This document shows positions 23,974 through 32,094 of a DNA stretch of 64,000 bases, one piece after another. Position 1 is the stretch's first letter. Every line of letters starts with the position of its first letter. The stretch is taken from contig CAVVIH010000002.1 of the NCBI GenBank assembly GCA_963748295.1, forward strand, positions 248,001 to 312,000. Direction: 5' to 3'. The notes beneath the pieces are model-generated. The model ran no database searches and had not been told where the DNA came from. It saw nothing but the letters and a program-made list of their open reading frames with translations. The translations under genes were made by a program, and so were the position numbers. The DNA comes from CAVVIH01 sp963748295 (GTDB lineage: Bacteria > Acidobacteriota > Vicinamibacteria > Vicinamibacterales > 2-12-FULL-66-21).

Positions 23974-24666
23974 ATGAAAAGGGTCGGTTTGCTGGCGGTG
24001 CTCGCATTCGTCACCGCGATGCCCGCAGTCGCGCAGAAAGAGGAAATCGAACGGCTCGGCCAGTCGGCGACGGTGATGAAGGAGATTCTCGGAGTGCCGG
24101 ACGACATTCCGCAGTCCCTGCTCGACAAGTCCGAATGCGTCATCGTCTTTCCGTCCGTCAAGAAAGGCGCGTTCATCGTCGGCGGCAGCTACGGGCGCGG
24201 TGTGATTACCTGCCGGTCGGGCGCGGACTTCGATGGCCCGTGGAGCGCTCCCGCGATGTTCGCGATGGAGGGTCTCAGCGTCGGCTTCCAGCTCGGCGGC
24301 GAAGCGGTGGATTTCGTGCTGCTGGTCATGAACGAGGCGGGCGCCGACTCGGTGATGACGAGCAAGGTCAAGCTGGGTGGCGACGCCTCCGTTGCGGCAG
24401 GCCCGAAGGGACGGACGGCCACCGCCGAAACCGACGCGGTGATGAAAGCGGAAATCCTCTCGTATTCACGCTCGCGCGGCGTGTTCGCGGGCATTTCGCT
24501 GGCGGGTTCCACGCTGCGATCGGATGACAGCGCCAACCGCCTGTTGTACGGCCGCGACATCACCGCCCGCGAAATCGTCAGAGAAGGCAAGGTGACGCCG
24601 CCGGTCGCCGCGTCCCGCTTCCTGGGAATCCTGGGGAAGGCGTCGCCCAAGCACGTCAATCGTTAG
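23974..24666 (+). CDS. Secreted SYLF (Ysc84-like) domain protein
   Basis: About 230 residues with a signal peptide (MKRVGLLAVLAFVTAMPAVA). The mature protein is a single SYLF domain, known in eukaryotes and bacteria as a lipid-binding module; ECVIVFPSVKKGAFIVGG and GFQLGGEAVDFVLLVMN are its typical core. GAGGAGG precedes ATG 23974 by 5 nt. Its stop overlaps the stop of the convergent NapC-like cytochrome gene by 4 bp. The role in Gram-negative envelopes is not established. The 207 bp upstream contain a small GGCCGT/ACGGCC hairpin near 23770-23790 and no convincing promoter. Confidence 0.88.
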   Translation: MKRVGLLAVLAFVTAMPAVAQKEEIERLGQSATVMKEILGVPDDIPQSLLDKSECVIVFPSVKKGAFIVGGSYGRGVITCRSGADFDGPWSAPAMFAMEGLSVGFQLGGEAVDFVLLVMNEAGADSVMTSKVKLGGDASVAAGPKGRTATAETDAVMKAEILSYSRSRGVFAGISLAGSTLRSDDSANRLLYGRDITAREIVREGKVTPPVAASRFLGILGKASPKHVNR

Positions 24667-26012
24667 CGCTCGATCTGCTTGTGGCACCACTCGCAGTCGC
24701 CGCTGATGAGCGACCCGTCCTTTGCCTTGTGCGAGTCGTCGTGGCAGCGGAAGCAGCCATCGGAGGTGAGGTGGCCGCGGTTCGTGGGATACGAGCCCCA
24801 CGTCACTTTCATCGCCGGAAACACGTTGTGGCGATACACGTCCTGCAGCGCCGAAACCGAACGCGCCAGCGCCTGCTGATCGACCCCGCGTGACTCGTAG
24901 AACGTCCGCAGGCCGCGCTCGATCGCGCGCACCCCTTCGTCCTGGGTCGGGTACTCCGCCGTGAGCAGCTTGACCCCCTCGCGTCGAACGTTGGGGAGCT
25001 GGCGGCTGATGAGCCCGGCCGCGATCGCCTGATCGACCGCCCTCTCCGGAGTGGGGGAGATCGGGTGGCCGACGGTATTGTGGCAGTCGATGCAGTCCAT
25101 CGTCTGCCGGACGCCGGTGCGAACCATCTCTTCGGTCGCACCTTCGGCCATGAACTCCTTGACCTGTCCTTTCGCGTCCGTCAGCTTGACGTACGGGATC
25201 GTCTGGCGCGTCTCGTCGGTGGCGATGTACTCGATCCGAATGGATGGATCGACGTGCCGGTGAATCGCGCGGCCGGACGACGCGGCGTCGCCGATGTGCA
25301 TCTGCAGCACCGTGATCGTCTCGGTGTTCGCCTCGTCATCCGCATACTCGCGAATCACCCGGATCTTGTCGCCGACGATCCGACTCGTCTTGTGGCAGCC
25401 GCTGCAGGTGACCGCCTGGGCGCCGGGCTTCATGTGCGCCCCGGGAGGAATCGGCCGCGGATACGAGTTGGCCGCGACCTCGACGAGCTGCCGCACGCCA
25501 TTCAGCTTGGCATAGACGAAGCCCCCTGCGCCCTCGCCGACGTGGCACTGCACGCACGCGATTCGCGGATGCGCTCCCGCCTGCCAGGCGCTGAACTGCG
25601 GGTGCATTGGCGCGTGGCAGACCTGTCCGCAGAAGGTGGGGGTTTCCATCGAGTGCAGGCTGCCGTAGCCGGCGACCAGCACGATGACGACGTTGACGGC
25701 GGTGAGGGCGACTAACAGCAGCGCCCGGCGGCGAACTTCGCGGCGGCGGAAATCGAAGATCGGCCACTCGGCGACTGCGCTTGGATCGCGTTGCAGCTTG
25801 CGGCGTTCGAGCCACATGCCCAGCGGAATGAGCAGCAGCCCGAGCACGAACAGGGCGGGAACGGCAATGAAGACGACCAGCCCCGCGTACGGGTTGTTGA
25901 ACAGCCCAGCGAACATCGCGATCACCAGCGCGATGAACACCACGGCAGCCGTCGTGGTGATCAGCGCGCCGGCGATCGCGAGCGGATGTCGCGCGAGCGC
26001 TTCACGCGTCAC
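24663..26012 (-). CDS. NapC/NirT-like multiheme cytochrome c, inner-membrane quinol side
   Basis: Membrane-anchored cytochrome of 449 residues. Three hydrophobic segments (about 11-36, 43-68 and 97-118) precede a periplasmic domain with six heme sites: one CX3CH (CGQVCH) and five CXXCH (CVQCH, CSGCH, CIDCH, CFRCH, CEWCH). The family takes electrons from menaquinol and passes them to periplasmic partners, the role of CymA in Shewanella. The CX3CH site and the long heme-free insert between the third and fourth CXXCH sites are unusual. GTG 26012 lies 10 nt after the stop of the small cytochrome gene, so it ends the four-gene operon that starts at 29618. Confidence 0.85.
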   Translation of the reverse strand: MTREALARHPLAIAGALITTTAAVVFIALVIAMFAGLFNNPYAGLVVFIAVPALFVLGLLLIPLGMWLERRKLQRDPSAVAEWPIFDFRRREVRRRALLLVALTAVNVVIVLVAGYGSLHSMETPTFCGQVCHAPMHPQFSAWQAGAHPRIACVQCHVGEGAGGFVYAKLNGVRQLVEVAANSYPRPIPPGAHMKPGAQAVTCSGCHKTSRIVGDKIRVIREYADDEANTETITVLQMHIGDAASSGRAIHRHVDPSIRIEYIATDETRQTIPYVKLTDAKGQVKEFMAEGATEEMVRTGVRQTMDCIDCHNTVGHPISPTPERAVDQAIAAGLISRQLPNVRREGVKLLTAEYPTQDEGVRAIERGLRTFYESRGVDQQALARSVSALQDVYRHNVFPAMKVTWGSYPTNRGHLTSDGCFRCHDDSHKAKDGSLISGDCEWCHKQIER

Positions 26013-26022
26013 GGAAGGCTCG

Positions 26023-26388
26023 CTACTTCAGACTCTGCATGTACGCGACGAGCGCGTCGATGTCGGCCGCGGGCAGCTTGCCGTACTTGTTCTGCATCGG
26101 CGGCTTCTTGGTCGACTTGGCTTTCGCCGCCATCGCCACGGGATCGGTGATCCACTGCTTGATCTCGTCGGCCGACAGCTTCGCGCCGACGCCGTCGAGT
26201 GGACTCACCTTGTTGCCCTTGCCGGCGATCTGATGGCAGAGCGAGCACTTCTGGGCGGTGTAGACTTCCTGTCCTCGCTTGACCTGCGCCTCGTCCTGCC
26301 CTGCGGCGGCCACCGGTGCGGCCATCCCGGCGACGAACGTCAAGGCAGCAACCGACATAAGCGTTCTCGTTGAGAGGGACTTCAGCAT
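26023..26388 (-). CDS. Periplasmic class I cytochrome c
   Basis: 121 residues with a signal peptide ending near VAAAGQ. One heme site (CSLCH) and a likely distal methionine in PPMQNKYG. A typical small electron shuttle, placed between the NapC-like cytochrome and the outer-membrane barrel, where it could ferry electrons across the periplasm. ATG 26388 follows GGAGG by 5 nt; a start 27 nt upstream in the same frame has no such site. Confidence 0.88.
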   Translation of the reverse strand: MLKSLSTRTLMSVAALTFVAGMAAPVAAAGQDEAQVKRGQEVYTAQKCSLCHQIAGKGNKVSPLDGVGAKLSADEIKQWITDPVAMAAKAKSTKKPPMQNKYGKLPAADIDALVAYMQSLK

Positions 26389-26419
26389 TGAGCCTCCAGG
26401 GACGTAAGGTCCCATCAGA

Positions 26420-28618
26420 CTACCAGAAATACTTCAGGCCGATCGCGGCCGCGTGCGCCGTGTACGGACGGTAGACATATCCCAGCACGAGCGAGCTGGG
26501 CTGCACGATGCCGTTGACCACCGTCGGGTCGAACGCGAAATCATAAACGCGGAACGGCTCGTATAGGTACGACACCGTTGCGGCAAGCTGCTTCGTCAGG
26601 CGTTGCCGCACGTCGATGTGCAGCTGCTGGAGCTTGTTGTACACCTTCGGCAGCTGGTTTGGCGGCGTCAACGGGCTGCCGGGCACGATCCCGTAGAGGT
26701 AGCGTCCCTCGGCGTAGCTGAAGTCATAGGACAGGCGCGCCTCGGTGTTCTGCCCAATCCTGGGAGGCGTGACGTAGAGGGAGAAATAGTTGACGTCTTC
26801 GGTCGAATCGGTCGTCCAGTCGCGCAGCGGGTCGTTTTCCTGTCCGGGGCTCGCGGAGCGCGACTGTTGAAAGCCGCCGTAACGCTCGAAGTTGTAACTC
26901 GCGCCGGCGCCGAGACCGTTCTCAGCTCGATAGTCGGCGCCCAGCGACAACGTCCGGAACGTCGACTCCTGCAGGCCGAAATAACTGTCGTCGAAATCGT
27001 CCTTGCCGAGGCCGCCAGAGACGCTGAACACCCACAGGTCATTGGGAACGAAGTCCACCTGGCCGGTGAACCGGTTGCGCACTCGATTGGCCATGTCGTA
27101 GTGCCGCAGCAGGGGCTGCTCGCCGATTTGCAGGAGCAGCGCCTCGTCCAGGCCGGACCCGCTGCGGTCGGCAATCTCGTATTGCGCGCGGAACGTCACC
27201 CATTGGGACCCCACGGCATCAGCCGTCAACCGCAGCACGTGCTCGCCTGTGCTCTCGAAGATGCGGAAATCATGCGAGTTGCCGTTGTAGGTGTAGCCAG
27301 CGGTCAGCGCAACCGGTTTCAGCCCGCTCCACGTCGCATCGGCATCGAACGTGTTGCGGGTGTGCGAGTATGGCTCGGGACCGCCGGTGGACGACACCTT
27401 GATGGACGTGTCGTAGTTGATGAACTCGGGGATCGCCGTATGCGGCGTGTCGTTGTTGTAGTCGTATCGCCGGAAGCGCGCGCTGACGCGCACATCGGTC
27501 GCCGGCCGGGACACGAGGCTCAGGTTCGTGGAAACCACGAGGGCGTCTCCCTGCGTGGTGGCACGGGGAAGCGCGAGCTGCGGCACCGCCGCATTGATGG
27601 TGAACGGCTGGAGCGGCTCGTCGTTGTTCCAGGACCCGAATGAGATGAAGCCTGTCAGCTGAGTGCGGCGGGCAAGCTTGGTGTGGCCGGCGACGCTGAC
27701 CGTCTGCGCCGAATTCGACGGCCACAGCGCCATGCGTCCGCGGCCGGGCCCCGACGAGGGGTGGTCATCCAGCCGGAGCGGACTGTCCCAGACCAGCGTG
27801 TCGTCCAGGTTGTCGAACCATGAGCCCGTGTATGCGACCCGCAGCATGCTGCGGTCGTTGTTCCATTCGGCGCCGAGCGTGAAATCGTTGGTCCGCGAAT
27901 CGTAGGGGAGGGCGACCTCGACGTCGTTCGAAAAGCCGAAGCTCGCGCCCCACGGCAGCTCGCCGACGTGACGCTGCATCGTGTAAGTCGCCTTCAGATC
28001 GATCTGCGCCGTGGGCGTCGCGACGAAGCTCACGCTGCCGATGTCGCGCCGCTCGTGCAAATCGAACTGCGGCGCGATTGGCACGTAAGCGTTGAGGTTC
28101 GCCTGGCCGGCCTGGATTCGCTGCTGCGTGGCGTCGTCGAGCACCAACGCGCCGCCGGACTCGGTAAACGGCGTCTTGGTGTCGACGCTGTAGAACTGCG
28201 GAATCTCATCCCACAGCCCGGAGATGGAGAAGCGGCCGGGACGCTCGTAGTCGCCGAAGAACCGCTGATCCCGCCACCCGACGTTGTCGGCGGCGACGCG
28301 ATACGCCCAGTTACCTTCCGGATGCGCGCGCGCGTAGCGGGCATTGGTGAACAGGATGCCGTCGCGAATGTCCGCGTAGCGCTGGAACCGTGCCGGATCG
28401 CCGTCGATGCTGCTGAACCGGCCGCCGATTTCGAACTGTTGCCAGGTCGGCTCGAACAGGCTTACCACGGTTTCGGCGGGGGCCTCGGGAGGCTGCGCCG
28501 GCGGCCTCCGCCGGCGGTTCTCCTGCGGTTTGGCCGGCGGCTTTTCCTGCGCAGTCGTTTGTTGCGGCACCGCGATGCCGAACCAGCCGACGAGACTCAC
28601 CAACGCGAGGGATAACAT
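26420..28618 (-). CDS. MtrB/PioB-family outer-membrane beta-barrel
   Basis: 732 residues, with a signal sequence (residues 1-24) followed by a proline/arginine-rich linker. The rest is a long series of alternating amphipathic strands with Tyr, Trp and Phe at strand ends, finishing in GLKYFW as expected for an outer-membrane barrel. The family wraps a decaheme cytochrome to form an electron conduit through the outer membrane. I do not see the CXXC near the N-terminus that many MtrB proteins carry. ATG 28618 follows GGAGG by 5 nt and lies 13 nt after the decaheme gene. The frame is intact over 2.2 kb. Confidence 0.85.
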   Translation of the reverse strand: MLSLALVSLVGWFGIAVPQQTTAQEKPPAKPQENRRRRPPAQPPEAPAETVVSLFEPTWQQFEIGGRFSSIDGDPARFQRYADIRDGILFTNARYARAHPEGNWAYRVAADNVGWRDQRFFGDYERPGRFSISGLWDEIPQFYSVDTKTPFTESGGALVLDDATQQRIQAGQANLNAYVPIAPQFDLHERRDIGSVSFVATPTAQIDLKATYTMQRHVGELPWGASFGFSNDVEVALPYDSRTNDFTLGAEWNNDRSMLRVAYTGSWFDNLDDTLVWDSPLRLDDHPSSGPGRGRMALWPSNSAQTVSVAGHTKLARRTQLTGFISFGSWNNDEPLQPFTINAAVPQLALPRATTQGDALVVSTNLSLVSRPATDVRVSARFRRYDYNNDTPHTAIPEFINYDTSIKVSSTGGPEPYSHTRNTFDADATWSGLKPVALTAGYTYNGNSHDFRIFESTGEHVLRLTADAVGSQWVTFRAQYEIADRSGSGLDEALLLQIGEQPLLRHYDMANRVRNRFTGQVDFVPNDLWVFSVSGGLGKDDFDDSYFGLQESTFRTLSLGADYRAENGLGAGASYNFERYGGFQQSRSASPGQENDPLRDWTTDSTEDVNYFSLYVTPPRIGQNTEARLSYDFSYAEGRYLYGIVPGSPLTPPNQLPKVYNKLQQLHIDVRQRLTKQLAATVSYLYEPFRVYDFAFDPTVVNGIVQPSSLVLGYVYRPYTAHAAAIGLKYFW

Positions 28619-28631
28619 GTGCCTCCGGCCG

Positions 28632-29618
28632 CTACCGCATGAAGAACTGACCGGACGGGTGGTTGGACCCGTGGACGTTCGAGTGGCAGTTCACACAGGA
28701 CCGTCCGAACATCCGGTTGCTCTTGTTCACGGTGATTTCATCTTTGTCGTAGATCGACGACGGATGCCGCGTCGCGACGTGGCAGCGCTGGCAGAGCATG
28801 GGCATCCGGACGACCAGCATGCGGTCGTTCGACGAGCCGTGCGGATCATGACAGTTGGCGCAGTTCTCCCTGACCGGCGCGTGCTCCCACAGCATCGGCC
28901 CGCGCATCTCGGTATGACAGCTGATGCACAGCTCGGCGACGGAGCTGCCGGTCTTGAGCGCTTTGACGTTGCTGATCGAGCCGTGCGGGTTGTGACACGA
29001 CGAGCACGACATCTTGCCTTCGCGCACCGGCATGTGCGCGACCGCGCGTTCGGTCTTGGCGACCTGGGTGCGATGGCAGGTCGCACACAGCTCGGTCTGC
29101 GTCCGCTTGACGAGCTGCCGCTCGGGTGACTTCGGGCTGTGCACGCTGTGGCAGGTGCTGCAGGACAGGTTGCGGCTCTCGTGCGTGCTGCCTTCCCAGC
29201 CCGCGTGATTGCCGCGGTTGTGACACGACAGGCACGTTCCGCTCACCTCGTCGGCCGGCAGCTGCGCAAACTTCTTGATGTGTCCTTTCGCGTCGTCGTC
29301 CACATGCGCCTGCCCGGGGCCGTGGCAGCTCTCGCATCCCAGCGTCGCCGCCGGCGTACGCGGGTTCTTCGCCTGCGCATGCGCTGTGCCCTTGAGCGAC
29401 TCCTCTTTGTCGCCGTGACAGACCAGGCACGTGTCGGTGCCGGCGTAGCCTGGTGGCGGCGCGGGCGGTTGCGTTTGCGGAGCCGGTGTTTGAGCCGGTG
29501 TTTGAGCAGGAGCTGTTTGGGACCCAGGGAGAGCACGCGGCGAGAGCGCCCCAGTGGCGCGGGCTGTGACCGTGAGCGCAAGCAGACAGACAGCGGCAAA
29601 GCACAGACGATGCGGCAC
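28632..29618 (-). CDS. DmsE/MtrA-type decaheme cytochrome c
   Basis: About 328 residues with exactly ten CXXCH sites, in order CLVCH, CESCH, CLSCH, CSTCH, CATCH, CSSCH, CISCH, CANCH, CQRCH and CVNCH. A signal peptide follows GTG 29618, then a short linker with repeated AQTP. The ten-heme count and spacing match MtrA/DmsE/PioA cytochromes, which sit inside the barrel encoded next door. GTG 29618 is chosen because it gives a proper signal peptide; the frame stays open upstream to 29744. It is the first gene of the electron-conduit operon. Confidence 0.92.
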   Translation of the reverse strand: MPHRLCFAAVCLLALTVTARATGALSPRALPGSQTAPAQTPAQTPAPQTQPPAPPPGYAGTDTCLVCHGDKEESLKGTAHAQAKNPRTPAATLGCESCHGPGQAHVDDDAKGHIKKFAQLPADEVSGTCLSCHNRGNHAGWEGSTHESRNLSCSTCHSVHSPKSPERQLVKRTQTELCATCHRTQVAKTERAVAHMPVREGKMSCSSCHNPHGSISNVKALKTGSSVAELCISCHTEMRGPMLWEHAPVRENCANCHDPHGSSNDRMLVVRMPMLCQRCHVATRHPSSIYDKDEITVNKSNRMFGRSCVNCHSNVHGSNHPSGQFFMR

Positions 29619-29628
29619 GACGAAAATT

Positions 29629-29663
29629 CTTATAACACTTTCCGTGCCGCGCGAACGTGTCAA
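29629..29663 (-). promoter_or_regulatory. Possible promoter of the electron-conduit operon
   Basis: On the minus strand, TTGACA (29663-29658) and TATAAG (29634-29629) lie upstream of GTG 29618. The 23-bp spacing is too long for a standard promoter, so either the -10 alone matters or another -35 is used. TATAAG is 10 nt from the GTG, again pointing to a near-leaderless start. Confidence 0.3.
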
Positions 29664-29786
29664 TTCGCAGCATTTGCGAAGATCGTTGCCGTCAACAACT
29701 CCGATTGGTTGGAGCTGGCTCCTGAATGCCGGAGTTTTCCCCACACGCCGCGGATTATTGCGCGGACCCTGCGAAGAAATCCGCGA

Positions 29787-30767
29787 TTACGGCTCGAAGC
29801 ACGCCGCGATCATTAGCGCCTCGTCATCGGAGAGTGAGATCGTCATCGATGTCACCGCCTCGGCGAGCTGCAACGCGGTTCGAGGCCCGATGATCGCGGC
29901 GTCAACACACGGCTGATGGAGTACCCAGGCGATCGCAAGCGCGGTCGCCGGCACGCCACGGGCCCGTGCCGCCTCGCCGAACGCCGACAACCCGTGATAC
30001 ACGCGATCGCGCTCGAGATGTCGATACGGCTCCGGTCTGAGCGTCATGCGTGAGCCTTCAGGATAGGGCTGGCCCGCGCGGTATTTCCCGGTGAGCCATC
30101 CTCCGGCCAGAGGACTGAACGCGGTGAAGCCGATCTGCTGATCCACGCAAAGGGGAAACATCTCGCGCTCCGCGGCGCGATCGAGCAGGCTGAACGAATT
30201 CTGCACCCAGTCGAAGCGACGCCATCCCCGTTTGTCGCTGATCCACAACCCCTTCGTCAGACGCCACGCTTCGATGTTGCTGGCGCCGACGTAAAGCACC
30301 TTCCCCATCCGCGTCGCATCGTCGAGCGCCTGCAGCGTCTCCTCGAGTGGAGTATCCGGATCGGGCTCGTGAATGAGGTACATGTCGAGCCGATCGGTCT
30401 GCAAGCGTGTGAGGCTGGCGTCGATCTGCTGCAGGATGTGGCGACGCGACAGGCCGCGGTCATTCGGCCCCTGACCGACCGGATTGAACACCTTGGAGCT
30501 GAGCAGCAACCGGTCGCGGACGGCCGGTCCTTTCGTCCGCAGCCAGCGGCCGATGTATGTTTCGCTGCGGCCGCCGCCGTAGGCGTTCGCGGTATCGAAG
30601 AAGTTGATGCCGGCGTCGAACGCGCGATCCATCAGCTCGAACGCCTGCGCCTCGCTCTCGCCCATGCCGAAGAACGCGGGCGCCGAGCCGATGCCGCCGA
30701 AGTTGCCGCACCCGAGTCCGAGGCGTGAAATCCGCAGGCCGGTCGATCCCAGACGCCGCCACTCCAC
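29787..30767 (-). CDS. Aldo/keto reductase
   Basis: NAD(P)H-dependent oxidoreductase of 326 residues. The catalytic tetrad is present: Asp in FFDTANAY, Tyr in the same segment, Lys in LLSSKVF and His in YLIHEPD. The C-terminal segment AAIIGPRTALQLAEAV is the usual cofactor-phosphate site. GTG 30767 directly follows the TAG stop of the metallo-hydrolase gene with no gap, so it is the third gene of that operon. Its substrate is unknown, and membership in the peptidase module may be incidental. Confidence 0.88.
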   Translation of the reverse strand: MEWRRLGSTGLRISRLGLGCGNFGGIGSAPAFFGMGESEAQAFELMDRAFDAGINFFDTANAYGGGRSETYIGRWLRTKGPAVRDRLLLSSKVFNPVGQGPNDRGLSRRHILQQIDASLTRLQTDRLDMYLIHEPDPDTPLEETLQALDDATRMGKVLYVGASNIEAWRLTKGLWISDKRGWRRFDWVQNSFSLLDRAAEREMFPLCVDQQIGFTAFSPLAGGWLTGKYRAGQPYPEGSRMTLRPEPYRHLERDRVYHGLSAFGEAARARGVPATALAIAWVLHQPCVDAAIIGPRTALQLAEAVTSMTISLSDDEALMIAACFEP

Positions 30768-32094
30768 CTAGATCTCGATCTCGAAGCTACCGTCCTTGAT
30801 GAACTCGGCCTTCATGCGCGCCTCGTTGCCGGCTCGCAGCGCGGCGACCGCATCGCTGACCTTCTTCATGTGCTTCTGCCGGCTCTTCGACTGCGTCGTG
30901 TCCGGCGTCTCCGGACTGCTGGTAAACCAGAACTTGAATGGTGACGCCGGACCGACAGGCGGATCGCCGTCGATGCCGGTCAGGCGCGCCTTCGCGAAGG
31001 CTTCGACCACCTCGACCTCCGGATTGGTGTGCGCGCCGTTGCCGCAGAAGATGTAGTTGTCCGCCGTGACCTGCTTGACGAATTTCGTTTCGACGTTGGC
31101 GAGCGCGCCGTGGTGCTGAACCTTCAGCACGTTCACGTGAATGCGGCCCTTCGAATCGAGCTTGTCGTGGCGGGCGAGTCCTTCGAGGATTTCCGTCGAC
31201 ACGCCGTCGCCGGTCAGAAGTGCCGAGACGCCGCCTTCCTCGACCAGCAGCATGATGGAGGCGAGATTGGCTTCCGTCACCTGATCGAGCCCCTCACCGA
31301 GCGCTTGATCGATCAGCGGGTTCGCGACAATCTGCGGGCTGAGCGTGCCGAGACGCTCCTCGTCGTCGAGCATGGCCTTGTGCAGGTCCTCGAGCGCCTG
31401 CTGGCTGTGGTCGAGAAACTTCTGCCACTCCTCCCTGAGCTTTTCGATGTCGTCATCGGACGGTCCGAGCAGGAAGATCTCCAGGCTGTCGAGCGTCACT
31501 CGTTCGCCGGGCCCGGGAGCGCCCGAGGCGCTGCGCTTCACGAGCTTTCCGCCGGTGCGCGGATTCAGCGCGATCCCGAGCTGCTCGGTGGACAGGCGGC
31601 GGGACAGCTCCATCGACGAGATTTCACCGGTCGCCAGATCGTCGAGCGCCGCGGCGCGCTCGCGCACATCGTCCCGCGGCGATCCGGCGAGCAGGGTGGC
31701 GACGTTCGACAGCACGATCTCCGGCTCGGCGCCGATCTCGTCACCGACCAGCCTGAACAATCCGTTGTGCCAGACCTCGCCGATCTCCGGAGGCCTGGCG
31801 ATCGACGGCGGTGTTTGCCGTCGGAACGATCGTCTTGCGGAACTCGAACGCACGCCACTCCACTTCGTCTTCCACCAGCCGCAGGATCCCTGAGATGTGA
31901 TCGTCATCGATGTGCGAGACGCAGATGACGTCGAGCTTGTCGTCGTTGTCCCGCAGCTTGCCAAGGACCTTGCGGGTATTGGCTTCGTAAGAGGCCTTGC
32001 GGCCGCCGTCGACGAGGATCCGGCGCACGGGAGCCGCCGAGGAGGTCACCAGAAAGCAGTCGCCGTCGGCGGCATGAAAGACCGTGATCTTCAT
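30768..32094 (-). CDS. ComEC-type metallo-beta-lactamase-fold hydrolase (one frame break)
   Basis: Stand-alone cytosolic MBL-fold protein of about 441 residues. It shows the metal site SHIDDDHISG, LLTGDG, and LKVQHHGA near the C-terminal half; this set is typical of the MBL domain of ComEC and its free-standing relatives. There is no membrane segment and no signal peptide, so it is not a DNA-uptake channel. A long helical insertion with many Asp and Glu lies between the first and second motifs. ATG 32094 overlaps the subtilase stop by 4 nt. The frame changes by one extra base near 31800 (between the segments TVPTANTAVDR and RPPEIGEVWH). The likely substrate is a nucleic acid or nucleotide, but this is inference. 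Confidence 0.8.

Noticed and set aside
29658..29663. Standard sigma-70 promoter for the electron-conduit operon
   Set aside because: TTGACA is perfect, but the nearest -10 is 23 bp away, so I list it only as a possible promoter.
30768..32094. DNA-uptake ComEC protein
   Set aside because: It has only the MBL part; there are no membrane helices and no OB-fold or competence domain.
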